Positions 18,662-27,842 of a DNA stretch of 64,000 nucleotides are shown one piece after another. A program made the translations under genes and the position numbers. The stretch is from Acinetobacter soli (lineage in GTDB: Bacteria; Pseudomonadota; Gammaproteobacteria; Pseudomonadales; Moraxellaceae). Location: contig NZ_BBNM01000006.1 of the NCBI RefSeq assembly GCF_000760595.1, positions 1 to 64,000 on the forward strand, read 5' to 3'. How positions within the stretch are numbered: position 1 is the stretch's first letter; each line of letters starts with the position of its first letter. The notes below the pieces were generated by a model, which was given only the letters and a program-made list of their open reading frames with translations, searched no databases and had not been told where the DNA came from.

Positions 18662-18966
18662 CTTTAGTCCTTGAAATGTGTTTTATATGAATATGTTTTT
18701 GCATTGAGGATCAAAAAACTTAAGACCAACATGCTAAATAAGTAGTGTAAGCAGTTAAATCATGTCACCAATTCACAAAGATGGCATCAACAATGTGCCT
18801 CTTCATCGATTTAATTTTGGATTTTATTCTTTTAGGCAATGTATTCGATACCAAATTTAGATTAGAATGGCGCATATTTTATTTACTTCTCCTTTTTAAG
18901 TAGCGATTATACGTTACTTACGAAACACTTTCATGCCTTTGAAAATTCGCGTGGCCTAATATTGTA
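18662..18966. other. Divergent intergenic region, GNAT gene / scpA
   Basis: This 305-base AT-rich stretch separates two divergent genes. The only structure I found is an imperfect palindrome at 18897-18920, listed separately. No ORF with a ribosome binding site and no RNA gene was seen. Confidence 0.45.
18897..18920. promoter_or_regulatory. Imperfect palindrome upstream of scpA
   Basis: TAAGTAGCG ATTATA CGTTACTTA is a 24-base element whose 9-base arms differ at one position. The ATTATA centre could itself be a -10 box. It ends 46 bases before the scpA ATG, a typical operator position. Function is inferred only from position and symmetry. Confidence 0.4.
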
Positions 18967-19758
18967 ATGAATCAAGCTTTACCTTCTTCAGAAGATCACC
19001 TTCCCAATATTCGTGTATTGGATGAATGGCAAGCGTCTATTCCTGAAGATCTTTATATTCCGCCTGCTGCATTTGAAATATTACTCGAACATTTCGAGGG
19101 CCCACTCGACTTTTTAATTTACCTGATTCAAAAAAACGGTTTCGATTTATTGCAGGTTGATATTGCCCCAATTGCCACGCAATATTTGGCTTACATGGAC
19201 GCCATGAAATCGCTGGATATCGAACTGACTGCCGACTATATGGTGATGGCGGCATTACTTGCAGATTTAAAATCGCGCCTTTTGCTTCCAAAACCAACGA
19301 CGCTCTCTATTGAAAAAGACCCTAAACAAGCGCTGATTGATCGTTTAGAAACCTATTTGCGCGTCAAAAAAGCTGCCGAACGTCTTGGACAGTTTCCTGT
19401 TTTGGAGCGTGATACCTTTCATCCGAATGTCGGATTAGGTGTGATTGCGCCGATATATGAAGGCTATGATGTACAAAGCCTTCACGATGCATTGTTTTGT
19501 ATTTTTAATCGTCCCGAACCAGTGACGCATACCGTTGCGCAAGAACCTGTTTTACTTGAAGAGCGTATTGCATATATTGAAGCACAGGTTCAATCGGGTG
19601 AGATTTTAAACTTTGTCTCACTGTTAAAGCCACAACAGGGGCGCATGGGCATGGTGGTCACGTTTATGGCCATTTTAGAACTGACGCGCCAGCAAAAAAT
19701 TAAAATCATCGCTTCTGGTGTAGAGGCACCGCTCGCAATTCAAGGAGCTCAGATATGA
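18967..19758 (+). CDS. scpA: Segregation and condensation protein A
   Basis: ScpA is the kleisin that bridges the two heads of the Smc dimer and recruits ScpB. The 263 residues show the family core FEGPLDFLIYLIQKNGFDLLQ (about 44-64), then IAPIATQYLAYM and AADLKSRLLLP-like segments, and the C-terminal winged-helix VVTFMAILELTRQQKIKI (about 226-243). The smc gene is in this same window at 33759-37208. The scpA stop overlaps the scpB start by four bases. The first 35 residues before the core are less conserved. Confidence 0.93.
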   Translation: MNQALPSSEDHLPNIRVLDEWQASIPEDLYIPPAAFEILLEHFEGPLDFLIYLIQKNGFDLLQVDIAPIATQYLAYMDAMKSLDIELTADYMVMAALLADLKSRLLLPKPTTLSIEKDPKQALIDRLETYLRVKKAAERLGQFPVLERDTFHPNVGLGVIAPIYEGYDVQSLHDALFCIFNRPEPVTHTVAQEPVLLEERIAYIEAQVQSGEILNFVSLLKPQQGRMGMVVTFMAILELTRQQKIKIIASGVEAPLAIQGAQI

Positions 19759-20345
19759 CCATAGACCAAAGTGCTGCACTGTCTTTTGAAGATATTCATC
19801 ATGAAGTCTTGTTGCAAATGGAAGCCATTTTGTTTGCAAGTGACGCGCCTGTTTCACTGGCACGTTTAAAAGAAGCATTTAACAATCAATACAGTAAGCA
19901 ACAGCTTCGGCATTTTCTACAACAACTTGCCGTGTTGCAGCATGGTCGTTCTATTGAATTAATAGAGACTGCTCAGGGTTTTAGGTTTCAGGTTCGCTCA
20001 AAATATCGTAATATAATTGCGCAAGTTTGGCCTGAACGTCCAACAAAGTTGTCTCCCTCCCTTCTTGAAACGATTGCGGTGATTGCGTATCACCAGCCTG
20101 TGACACGTGCGGATATTGAACAAATACGGGGCGTCTCAAATAACAGTCAGATTTTAAGGCTGCTGTTTGAATGGAACTGGATCAAGGAATCTGGTTTTAG
20201 AGACTTGCCCGGAAGACCTGCGTTGTTAATTACAACGCCTCAATTTTTGAATGCGTTTGGCCTAGTCTCACTGGGTCAATTGCCTCCCCTGCAGGATGCC
20301 AAGGACGCGTTTATGGGTTTGGATGTACATGCACCCAAATCATAA
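19755..20345 (+). CDS. scpB: Segregation and condensation protein B
   Basis: ScpB forms a dimer of tandem winged-helix domains that binds the middle of ScpA in the Smc-ScpAB complex. The 196 residues contain QMEAILFASDAPVSLARLKEAF near 24-45 and the signature TIAVIAYHQPVTRADIEQIRG near 109-129, then the RPALLITTPQFLNAFGL end. The ATGA overlap with scpA implies translational coupling. rluB follows after 41 bases, giving the common scpA-scpB-rluB operon. Confidence 0.93.
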   Translation: MTIDQSAALSFEDIHHEVLLQMEAILFASDAPVSLARLKEAFNNQYSKQQLRHFLQQLAVLQHGRSIELIETAQGFRFQVRSKYRNIIAQVWPERPTKLSPSLLETIAVIAYHQPVTRADIEQIRGVSNNSQILRLLFEWNWIKESGFRDLPGRPALLITTPQFLNAFGLVSLGQLPPLQDAKDAFMGLDVHAPKS

Positions 20346-20386
20346 ATCGGTGAACTGTTGACAATTATTTCTAAGGTTATGCTGTC

Positions 20387-21322
20387 ATGAGTGAAAAATT
20401 GCAAAAAGTATTAGCGCGAATTGGTTTAGGTTCTCGCAGATATATGGAAGAGGTCATTGCCGCGGGTCGCGTCAGTGTGAATGGCCAAATTGCTCAAGTT
20501 GGTGAACGGATTGAACCAGGCGATGAATTAAGGATTGATGGTCGTAAGGTACAATTTCAGATCGAAGACGAAATTCGTCGTCGCGTACTGATCTATTACA
20601 AACCAGAAGGTGAAATCTGTTCTCGTAACGATCCAGAACAGCGTCCAACCGTGTTTGATCATTTGCCACAAATCGCCAATGATCGCTGGGTGATGGTGGG
20701 ACGTCTCGACATCAACAGTACTGGGTTATTATTGTTTACAAACGATGGTGAACTGGCCAACCGCTTGATGCACCCCTCTAATGAAATTGAACGCGAATAT
20801 GCCGTACGCGTCATGGGTGAAGTGACCCCTCAAATTCGTCAGACCTTACTCAATGGTGTCGTACTTGATGATGGTCCAGCGAAGTTTGAATCTTTTTCTG
20901 AGCTCGGTGGTGACGGAATCAACCGTTGGTATCAGGTGGTGGTTAAAGAAGGCCGTAACCGCGAAGTTCGTCGTTTGTTCGAATCTCAAGGGCTTAAAGT
21001 CAGCCGCCTGCTTCGTACCCGCTACGGTTCAGTTATTTTACCGCGTGAATTGCGTACTGGCCGCTGGATGGAACTCGACAAAGGCGATATCGATAGCTTA
21101 ACCAAACTGGTTGAACTCAAACCACGTCAAGGCACTGGCTTATACGGTATGGCAAAACGTCGTACTGAACGTATGGCCGAAAAGCCGATGGCAGCGCGTC
21201 GTGGCGGCTATTTACGCCAGCAAAAGCGTGACACCAGCGAAACTGAAAACACACGTGAAGGCGGCATGAAAAATACTCGTCGTCCAGCACCGAACTATCA
21301 AAAAGGCTTTAAAAAGATGTAA
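20387..21322 (+). CDS. rluB: 23S rRNA pseudouridine(2605) synthase
   Basis: RluB converts U2605 of 23S rRNA to pseudouridine. The 311 residues have an N-terminal S4 RNA-binding domain (EKLQKVLARIGLGSRRYMEE, about 3-60) and the RsuA-family catalytic domain with Asp108 in GRLDINSTGLLLFTNDGEL. The C-terminal 60 residues are basic and low complexity, as in many gammaproteobacterial RluB proteins. RluE and RsuA are shorter and lack this tail. The operon ends at the terminator at 21355. Confidence 0.92.
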   Translation: MSEKLQKVLARIGLGSRRYMEEVIAAGRVSVNGQIAQVGERIEPGDELRIDGRKVQFQIEDEIRRRVLIYYKPEGEICSRNDPEQRPTVFDHLPQIANDRWVMVGRLDINSTGLLLFTNDGELANRLMHPSNEIEREYAVRVMGEVTPQIRQTLLNGVVLDDGPAKFESFSELGGDGINRWYQVVVKEGRNREVRRLFESQGLKVSRLLRTRYGSVILPRELRTGRWMELDKGDIDSLTKLVELKPRQGTGLYGMAKRRTERMAEKPMAARRGGYLRQQKRDTSETENTREGGMKNTRRPAPNYQKGFKKM

Positions 21323-21354
21323 GTCTTAGTTGCTAGGTTGTGCAATAAACGTTA

Positions 21355-21388
21355 AAAGCCAATGTAGAACGCTACATTGGCTTTTTTT
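21355..21388 (+). terminator. Rho-independent terminator of scpAB-rluB
   Basis: AAAGCCAATGTAG / CTACATTGG-CTTT stem with a four-base loop, followed by seven T on the plus strand. Confidence 0.9.
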
Positions 21389-21496
21389 ATAAATCAATCA
21401 AACAGAATGGCTAAATATACAGCGCAAATCACTTTTTATATGTCGTCTGTTCTGTAGATATTTTTACGTTTTAAAATATAAGCTATAAGATACAAA

Positions 21497-22138
21497 TTAA
21501 AACTTTGGAATATCAATCCACAGCGCCTCTGGGAAATGTTGCTGCAAATAATGTTTTAAATAAACTGCCGTATCTTGTGAAATCAACGGATCTTTGGATT
21601 CATCGTTTAGGTTGTACGCCAACGCATAGAGTGTGAGTCCGTGTTGCTTGAGCGCTTCAAGACTCAGTAAGGTATGGTTGATACTCCCCAAGCGCCCAGA
21701 ACTCACTAAAATAACTGGAAATTTTCTCTTCACAATATAATCAATGGTGAGCAACTGATCGGTTAACGGCACCATCAAACCGCCTGCACCTTCAAGCAAG
21801 ACCGTATCAAAGCGTTGCATCAACGTTGCTGTAGCGTGTTCGATTTTATCAAAATCGATCTCACGACCATCGATTTTTGTCGCCAGATGTGGCGATGCCG
21901 GATAGCTAAAAATCTCGGGCATGGTCAGCTTTTCAAGATCTTCAGGCAACAAGCCGGTTTGCATAATTTCACGATGCTTTTGAATATCTTCAGACAGTTC
22001 TTGATTGCCTGTTTGAATGAGCTTTTGCGTGATCACACGCTGGCCTTCGCTGCTCCATTTTTTTGCCAGATAACCCGTGGCAAAGGTTTTACCAATTTCG
22101 GTATCGATACCGCTGACAAAATAAACCGATGCTGTCAT
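21497..22138 (-). CDS. bioD: Dethiobiotin synthase
   Basis: BioD closes the ureido ring of dethiobiotin from DAPA, CO2 and ATP. The 213 residues begin with the P-loop FVSGIDTEIGKTFATG (about 7-22) and carry LLEGAGGLMVPLTD near 107-120, the family signatures. It is the last gene of bioA-bioF-bioC-bioD, and its ATG overlaps the bioC stop by four bases. bioB, the final step, is not in this window, as is usual in Acinetobacter where it lies elsewhere. Confidence 0.95.
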   Translation of the reverse strand: MTASVYFVSGIDTEIGKTFATGYLAKKWSSEGQRVITQKLIQTGNQELSEDIQKHREIMQTGLLPEDLEKLTMPEIFSYPASPHLATKIDGREIDFDKIEHATATLMQRFDTVLLEGAGGLMVPLTDQLLTIDYIVKRKFPVILVSSGRLGSINHTLLSLEALKQHGLTLYALAYNLNDESKDPLISQDTAVYLKHYLQQHFPEALWIDIPKF

Positions 22139-22896
22139 GTTGTTCTCCGTGCCAAGCAGTAAAGCGGATGATAGGTCAAAGGATATAGACCTTCATTATT
22201 TTGAAATTGCTGATAATCCTGATAAAACTTTTGTAAGGTGCCTTTGGTCCAGTGCGGCTGATTACCTTGAGTTGTTCCTGTCACGCCGGTCAGTTTCAGG
22301 TGCTTGAGCACTGCCTTGGGGGTATCAAAATACATCTCAAGCAGTTGATCTTCCAGATAGACACACTCAAAGCCAGCATGCTGTAACTGCGTTTGCCAAT
22401 CTTGACGCGACCAATAGCTTAAACCTTGCCCGGTTAATTGCTTAATTTGGGTGAAATTTAATGGAGCAAAACTTGATAGGCACAGCCAAGCGCCGGGTTG
22501 TAAGGCATCATGACAGCGCTGTAGCAGTTGGGGCAAATCATGCACCCATTGCACTGCTGAACTAGAAATCACTGCGTCGAGTGCAGTAGGTAAATCGATA
22601 TGTTCGATGTCGCCTATGCACCATGTGATCGGCTGTTCATCGAGAAAATGCTGTTGTACATCGGCATACAAATCGTTGAGGTACAACCGACTAATCGCAA
22701 AATTGGCCAATACATGGTGCGTGAGATTGCCCGAGCCACAACCAATTTCAAAGACATGTGGCAATGCTACTGGACAATATTGTTGCATCAGCTCAGCCAA
22801 TTTCTGACTAATCGCTTTTTGAACGACTGCTTGCTCGACATAGCTTTGCCCTGCTTTGGCAAAACGCTGTGCTATGCGTGTTTTATCTAATTTCAC
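22135..22896 (-). CDS. bioC: Malonyl-ACP O-methyltransferase
   Basis: BioC methylates malonyl-ACP so the disguised ester can enter fatty acid elongation and yield pimeloyl-ACP methyl ester. The 253 residues open with KTRIAQRFAKAGQSYVEQA, the BioC N-terminal signature, and the SAM-binding motif FEIGCGSGNLT lies at 49-59. A second motif ISSSAVQWVHDLPQLL is near 110. It overlaps bioD and bioF by four bases at each end, so the three genes are coupled. Confidence 0.94.
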   Translation of the reverse strand: MKLDKTRIAQRFAKAGQSYVEQAVVQKAISQKLAELMQQYCPVALPHVFEIGCGSGNLTHHVLANFAISRLYLNDLYADVQQHFLDEQPITWCIGDIEHIDLPTALDAVISSSAVQWVHDLPQLLQRCHDALQPGAWLCLSSFAPLNFTQIKQLTGQGLSYWSRQDWQTQLQHAGFECVYLEDQLLEMYFDTPKAVLKHLKLTGVTGTTQGNQPHWTKGTLQKFYQDYQQFQNNEGLYPLTYHPLYCLARRTT

Positions 22897-24050
22897 AAAC
22901 AGCTCACCAATCGATCAAGATCGTGTAATTGAATCATTGAGGTTAATGAAATGCGTAAGCGTGCGCTATGCTGCGGCACAGTAGGTGGACGTACAGGCAT
23001 GGCATAAAAACCACAATCTTGCACACGTTTCGACTGATCAACGGCAGCCTGACTTTCGCCCACAATAATTGGCACAATATGGCTACTCGATGGACTACTA
23101 TACCCCTTTGCAACCACAGCGCGTTGTAAATGCTCGCTGATTGCGGCCAAATGTGTACGTTGCTGCTGTGCATGTAACATCTTCGACCAGACAAAATGTG
23201 TCCAAGCGATGCTAATTGGGGGCAAGGCGGTACTAAAAATCAGTGGTCGCATGGTATTAATCAGATAAGTTCGTAAGATCGGATCACAAATCAGATAACC
23301 GCCCACTGAAGCCAGTGCTTTGCCAAAAGTCCCGACCAAGCAATCAATCTCTTGAATCACGCCGTATTGTTCTGCACAGCCTAAACCTAATTCTCCCCGA
23401 ACTCCTATCGCATGGGCTTCATCTACATAGAGCATGGTTTTGCTAAAGCGTTTTTTGATGCTCACCAGCGCTTTTAGGTCGGTTTCATCACCATCCATAC
23501 TAAAAATACTTTCAGTGACAATAATAATCCGATCAAACTGATCATCATCATGATATTGAGTCAGCAGCTTTTCTAAATGAGCTAAATCATTATGACGATA
23601 ACGAACGTACTTGGCTGATGAAAGCCGAATACCGTCAATCATACTGGCATGTACCAGCTTATCGGCTAAAATCAGGGTCTTGGCATCGGCCAAAGCAGGC
23701 AAAATACCAATATTCATATGATAGCCACTGTTGAACAAAAGCGCGGCTCTGCCACCAAAGGCCTCACTCAAGGTATGTTCAAATTGCTCATACTCAGCAA
23801 AATTTCCAGTCAGTAAACGCGAGGAAGAAGAGCTAAAGTAACAGCGCGCTAACGGCTGTAAATCTAAAAATGCTTCACGCAAGGTCAGATCGGCAGCCAG
23901 ACCCAAATAATCATTTGAAGATAGATTTAGCATTCGTTGCCCAGCAATCTCGATATAGGCATCTTGCTGCTGATTTGGCTTAAACTGACGCAGATTCCCG
24001 CTTTGCTTTAATTGCTCGAGTTGCTGAGCATAATGATCAAGCAACGCCAT
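22893..24050 (-). CDS. bioF: 8-amino-7-oxononanoate synthase
   Basis: BioF joins pimeloyl-ACP or -CoA with L-alanine to make KAPA. The 385 residues include [12 protein letters not shown] near 41-52, [15 protein letters not shown] near 200 and the PLP lysine in [14 protein letters not shown] near 235. I take the ATG at 24050, six bases behind GGGAG, rather than an upstream in-frame codon at 24074 that would lie deep in bioA. The gene overlaps the end of bioA by 14 bases, so translation is coupled. Confidence 0.94.
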   Translation of the reverse strand: MALLDHYAQQLEQLKQSGNLRQFKPNQQQDAYIEIAGQRMLNLSSNDYLGLAADLTLREAFLDLQPLARCYFSSSSSRLLTGNFAEYEQFEHTLSEAFGGRAALLFNSGYHMNIGILPALADAKTLILADKLVHASMIDGIRLSSAKYVRYRHNDLAHLEKLLTQYHDDDQFDRIIIVTESIFSMDGDETDLKALVSIKKRFSKTMLYVDEAHAIGVRGELGLGCAEQYGVIQEIDCLVGTFGKALASVGGYLICDPILRTYLINTMRPLIFSTALPPISIAWTHFVWSKMLHAQQQRTHLAAISEHLQRAVVAKGYSSPSSSHIVPIIVGESQAAVDQSKRVQDCGFYAMPVRPPTVPQHSARLRISLTSMIQLHDLDRLVSCL

Positions 24051-25329
24051 AATGTACTCCCTGTTCCATTTCACGCACTACCTTGATCATATTTTGGAGC
24101 AACTGTTCTAACTCATGCGTTGTAATCACATACGGCGGCATTATGTACACCAATTTACCAAATGGCCGAATCCAGATACCAAGCTCTACAAAGCGCTGCT
24201 GTAATTCACGCATGTTGACATTATATTTTAGCTCTACGACACCAATTGCACCCAAAATACGCACACTGGCGACATGGTCTAGCTCCGCAAGCGAGTGAAG
24301 CTGCTGCAACTGTGTTTCAATACGGCGAATATTGCTCTGCCAGTCTTGCTCAATCAGCAACTGGGTACTTTTGTACGCCACCGCACACGCCAGTGGATTT
24401 CCCATAAATGTAGGCCCATGCATAAATACACCAGCCTCTCCCTGACTGATGACCTCAGCAACATGTTTACTGGTCAAGGTGGCGGCCAGACTCATATAAC
24501 CACCCGTTAATCCTTTACCTATACACATGATGTCTGGCTCAACTTGAGCATGCTCCCATGCAAAGAGTTTGCCTGTGCGGCCAAATCCTGTCGCAATTTC
24601 ATCAAAAATGAGTAGTACATGATATTTATCACAGAGCTGTTTGAGCTGGCGCAAATATTCGGGATGATAAAAGCGCATTCCCCCCGCACCTTGAACAATC
24701 GGTTCAATGATAAATGCCGCTAACTCTTGATGATGAGCCTCAAGCATCTGTTCGACCACGTGCATTTCTTCTGGATTCCAGTCTGCATCGAAAGGCGTCT
24801 GTGGCGCCGGCACGAAGATACGTTTTGCAAGACTGCTACCAAAAATTTGATGCATACCCGTCACGGGGTCACACACCGACATCGCGTTCCATGTGTCACC
24901 ATGATAACCAGAGCGCGTTGTAATGAAATTGGTTTTTTGCGACAACCCCTGAGCAGTCCAGTATTGCACGGCCATTTTAAGTGCGACTTCTACCGACACC
25001 GACCCAGAATCGGAATAAAAGATTTTATCTAAGCTTGGCGGCGTTATTTTTAACAGGATTTTGCCCAGATTGATGGCAGGATCATGGGTAAAACCACCAA
25101 ACATGATGTGTGACATCTGATCGAGCTGGTCTTTGGCTGCCCGATTCAATTCAGGATGATTATAGCCATGAATGGTGCACCACCAAGATGACATACCGTC
25201 TATTAATTGACGCCCGTCATCAAGCTCAATAGTAACACCGTAAGCACGCTTAACCTTAAAAGTTGGCAATGGATTCATCATCGAGGTATACGGATGCCAG
25301 ATATGTTCCAAATCAAACTGATCCACCAC
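24037..25329 (-). CDS. bioA: Adenosylmethionine-8-amino-7-oxononanoate aminotransferase
   Basis: BioA transfers an amino group from S-adenosylmethionine to KAPA, giving DAPA. The protein has the class III aminotransferase pattern: HIWHPYTSM near the N-terminus, [18 protein letters not shown] (SAM/KAPA site), the [15 protein letters not shown] segment and the PLP lysine in [16 protein letters not shown] prefer the GTG at 25329 (430 residues): AAGGAG lies six bases upstream. The in-frame ATG at 25359 would place that motif inside the coding region. It is the first bio gene, 95 bases after the BioH-like gene. Confidence 0.93.
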   Translation of the reverse strand: MVDQFDLEHIWHPYTSMMNPLPTFKVKRAYGVTIELDDGRQLIDGMSSWWCTIHGYNHPELNRAAKDQLDQMSHIMFGGFTHDPAINLGKILLKITPPSLDKIFYSDSGSVSVEVALKMAVQYWTAQGLSQKTNFITTRSGYHGDTWNAMSVCDPVTGMHQIFGSSLAKRIFVPAPQTPFDADWNPEEMHVVEQMLEAHHQELAAFIIEPIVQGAGGMRFYHPEYLRQLKQLCDKYHVLLIFDEIATGFGRTGKLFAWEHAQVEPDIMCIGKGLTGGYMSLAATLTSKHVAEVISQGEAGVFMHGPTFMGNPLACAVAYKSTQLLIEQDWQSNIRRIETQLQQLHSLAELDHVASVRILGAIGVVELKYNVNMRELQQRFVELGIWIRPFGKLVYIMPPYVITTHELEQLLQNMIKVVREMEQGVHYGVA

Positions 25330-25371
25330 AGATGACTCCTTATTGCTTAAATACTTCAATCGCCACCATGT

Positions 25372-25388
25372 TAAACCTGCTCGGTTTA
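25372..25388. promoter_or_regulatory. Palindrome upstream of bioA
   Basis: TAAACC TGCTC GGTTTA is a perfect 6-bp inverted repeat located 43 bases before the preferred bioA start. There is no T tract on the minus strand, so it is not a terminator for the upstream gene. The half-site resembles that of known BirA operators (GTAAACC ... GGTTTAC), but the spacing is far shorter. A candidate operator for the bioAFCD unit. Confidence 0.45.
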
Positions 25389-25424
25389 GAAATAAATTGC
25401 GAGAACCATCATTTCGGCTAAAGC

Positions 25425-26144
25425 TTAGACCGATGTTTGAATAAATTTTTCAATTTCCTTGCAAGTTCCAATCACTTTCGTAAATGGAAAACTATGTGCA
25501 GCATCGTGAAAAGTAATTACTTTAATTTTTTCTGAAGCTAAATACTGCATTTTTTCAACAATTTGGCAAGGAACTAATGCATCTTGCCTTGCAAACACAT
25601 GAAGTTGATTTCCCGAATAGCTTTTTAGTGTATCGACCAGATTGAGTTGTTCCAGGAGTTTTAATCCTTGTTGAAGCAACGAAATGGGTTGTGCCCGTAA
25701 TAAACTTTGCATAAAAGTCCAATCTTGTTTTGCACTTGTAACGCCTTTGGTGACCAGCAATCCAAATCGCTTGAGCGTACTTGCCGGATCATGCAGAAAT
25801 CCAGCTTTAAACGCTGCAAATGTCTCTTGTGGCATAGCACATTCCCAGTTTGGCTGTGCAACAAAACATGGATTGCTCGCGAGTGTGATCACAGGCAACG
25901 TGTCTCCTGTCTCTTGTTGTAACGCATGAGCCAAAAGCAAGGCAAGTTGGCCACCTAATGACCAACCTATTATTACATCGGCAGTCTTTGCCTGTTGAAC
26001 CCGATCTTGCATCACAACAGGATCGAATGCATCAAAGATATTCATTAATGTAACCGTATGACCGCACTGCTGTAATTGCTGTTGAAGCGGCTTAAGTAGC
26101 CCTGTTCCACCACCCCAACCTGTAATGAGTAAAATTTGAGCCAT
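25425..26144 (-). CDS. Alpha/beta hydrolase, BioH-like
   Basis: The 239 residues begin [20 protein letters not shown] and contain the nucleophile elbow [15 protein letters not shown] with Ser62. An acidic residue in FARQDALVP and the histidine in [10 protein letters not shown] complete the triad. In biotin synthesis BioH cleaves the methyl ester of pimeloyl-ACP. Position directly before bioA on the same strand supports that role, but similarity to E. coli BioH is limited to general fold features as far as I can see. A general esterase is the alternative. The 95-base gap with a palindrome may allow separate control of bioA. Confidence 0.72.
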   Translation of the reverse strand: MAQILLITGWGGGTGLLKPLQQQLQQCGHTVTLMNIFDAFDPVVMQDRVQQAKTADVIIGWSLGGQLALLLAHALQQETGDTLPVITLASNPCFVAQPNWECAMPQETFAAFKAGFLHDPASTLKRFGLLVTKGVTSAKQDWTFMQSLLRAQPISLLQQGLKLLEQLNLVDTLKSYSGNQLHVFARQDALVPCQIVEKMQYLASEKIKVITFHDAAHSFPFTKVIGTCKEIEKFIQTSV

Positions 26145-26290
26145 TTCAAAACTCTAAGCACAAAATAACAATTTGACCCAGTATAAAAGAGTTATAAACG
26201 ATGACCATGGCATAATCACATCAACACTACAGCAATCGATCTTCATCACTGCTAAAATACAGGCATTAAAAATAACAATTCTGGTTTATC

Positions 26291-26851
26291 ATGATGAAAA
26301 CTATCGCTTTATCAATCGCACTGGCACTGGCAGGTACAGTCACAACATCTACGATTGCCGCAAATCCTTTGAGTTCATCCAATCAAGCCGAGAAACAATG
26401 GGTCGGCCAGCCTGCCCCTGCATTTAGATTACAGGATCAAAATGGCAAATGGCACAGTTTGAATGACTACAAAGGTAAATGGGTGGTGTTGTATTTCTAT
26501 CCAAAAGATAATTCTCCGGGCTGTACGCAAGAAGCCAATCAGTTTAAAGCGTTATACCCGCAATTTTTAAAGTCTAATGCTGTGGTGTTAGGCGTGAGCC
26601 TAGATGATGTCAAATCACATCAAAAATTTTCGGAAAAATTAGGGCTTAATTTTCCAATTTTAGCCGATAACAATCATGAACTTGCGAGCAAGTTTGGTAT
26701 TGTACGTAATCTGGGCATTGTAAAAATTGCCAAACGTGAAAGTTTTCTGATCGATCCGAAAGGTACTATTGTATATCACTACACCAGCGTAGATACCCAG
26801 ACCCATGCCAATGATGTCTTTAATGATCTTAAACGCTTTCAGGCGAAATAA
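26291..26851 (+). CDS. Exported peroxiredoxin, Bcp/PrxQ-like
   Basis: This 186-residue thiol peroxidase has an N-terminal signal peptide (KTIALSIALALAGTVTTSTIAA, cleavage near residue 24) and the AhpC-TSA/thioredoxin-fold core: VGQPAPAFRLQDQNGK near 38-53, then FYPKDNSPGCTQEANQF with peroxidatic Cys78. It is the only cysteine in the protein, so the usual PrxQ resolving Cys five residues later is missing and a one-cysteine mechanism with an external thiol is expected. Export suggests defence against peroxide in the periplasm. Two adjacent ATG codons could start it. Confidence 0.86.
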   Translation: MMKTIALSIALALAGTVTTSTIAANPLSSSNQAEKQWVGQPAPAFRLQDQNGKWHSLNDYKGKWVVLYFYPKDNSPGCTQEANQFKALYPQFLKSNAVVLGVSLDDVKSHQKFSEKLGLNFPILADNNHELASKFGIVRNLGIVKIAKRESFLIDPKGTIVYHYTSVDTQTHANDVFNDLKRFQAK

Positions 26852-26871
26852 CTGTGTTTTCAAGTCATGCG

Positions 26872-26895
26872 AGGTGGGTACAAAGCCCACCTTGT
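26872..26895. terminator. Weak hairpin between convergent genes
   Basis: AGGTGGG / CCCACCT with a seven-base loop lies between the peroxiredoxin gene and the convergent Bap-prefix gene. The following T tract is interrupted (TTGTCTTTATA), so terminator strength is uncertain. Confidence 0.45.
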
Positions 26896-26897
26896 CT

Positions 26898-27659
26898 TTA
26901 TACAATGACAGAGTTGCTACTGATTAGATCTGTATAAAGATCGGTGCTGCTGGTATAAATCTCTAATGATGAAATGCTGGCAGTCGATGTTGTAGAAGAA
27001 GCATCGCTTTGATCTAAAATTTCACTGACTAGTGTAGCGACGTCATCACTGCTTGAATCTGTATTTGAAGTTGATGGCTCGCTCTGATCTTGTGCTGAAT
27101 TGTCAGTTGCTGTTTCATCATCTGATTGAGTCGATGAAGATTCAGATACGACAACGACCGTATTTTCACTGCTATTAGTTGTGTTTGGTGCAGCCTCATT
27201 ATTATTTTCTTCATGATCTTTATCTTTATGATCATGCGCCCAAAGCGCAATACCCCCTGCGGTTAAAGGAACGACTGCCCAAGACCAAACTGGCTCCATC
27301 GCCATTCCACCGCCGTGATACATCAGTGCATCAGTAGATTCAACACGCTCAAATATCAACTGCGGCTGAGAATTGCCTTGTGCCTCAATAAACTGCACCC
27401 AAGTGAGTTTCTGTGATTCATCTTGTAATACTAAGCTGTTCTGATTGGTTGAATGCTCGTTAAAAAACTGATCGATAATGATAATTTCACCATCTTTAAG
27501 CTTGATAATCATGCTTGTGCCGTCTTTGACGATTTCATCAATTTGATCCGAAGGTAAATTGGCAACAACTACAGAAGCTTGGTCAAGTTTTAATGAATTG
27601 TCTGAAAGCTCTTGCAAGACTTTATGATTTTCTTTACCAATCACACGGATTAAAGGCAT
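26898..27659 (-). CDS. Stand-alone BapA-prefix-like domain protein
   Basis: The first 110 residues (MPLIRVIGKENHKVLQELS, then IIKLKDGEIIIIDQFF near 50-65) resemble the prefix domain at the start of Bap, BapA and LapF giant adhesins. A short hydrophobic stretch VWSWAVVPLTAGGIALWAH (about 124-142) follows, as in those adhesins. The remaining 110 residues are low complexity, rich in Ser, Thr, Asp and Glu. There are no Ig-like repeats and no type I secretion signal; the protein ends at 253 residues. GGGGGGAG precedes the start. It is either a reduced adhesin or a distinct small protein; no adhesin remnant follows downstream. Confidence 0.65.
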   Translation of the reverse strand: MPLIRVIGKENHKVLQELSDNSLKLDQASVVVANLPSDQIDEIVKDGTSMIIKLKDGEIIIIDQFFNEHSTNQNSLVLQDESQKLTWVQFIEAQGNSQPQLIFERVESTDALMYHGGGMAMEPVWSWAVVPLTAGGIALWAHDHKDKDHEENNNEAAPNTTNSSENTVVVVSESSSTQSDDETATDNSAQDQSEPSTSNTDSSSDDVATLVSEILDQSDASSTTSTASISSLEIYTSSTDLYTDLISSNSVIV

Positions 27660-27805
27660 TGATCTCCCCCCAATTAGAATTAAATGAATTCAAATAGTTA
27701 GATAATATAATTTGAGGTCTATTAAATACTGAAAAATAAAAAAAAAGAAAGGGATGGTCGAATAGCGAGATATAGCAATTTAGTTTTGGTTTTTATGAAG
27801 AAAAA

Positions 27806-27834
27806 TAAAATAAAAACTCAGCCGGAGCTGAGTT
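27806..27834 (-). terminator. Rho-independent terminator of the bacterioferritin gene
   Basis: On the minus strand AACTCAGC TCCG GCTGAGTT is followed by TTTATTTTATTTTT, a few bases after the stop codon. Confidence 0.85.
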
Positions 27835-27842
27835 CAAGAGTC

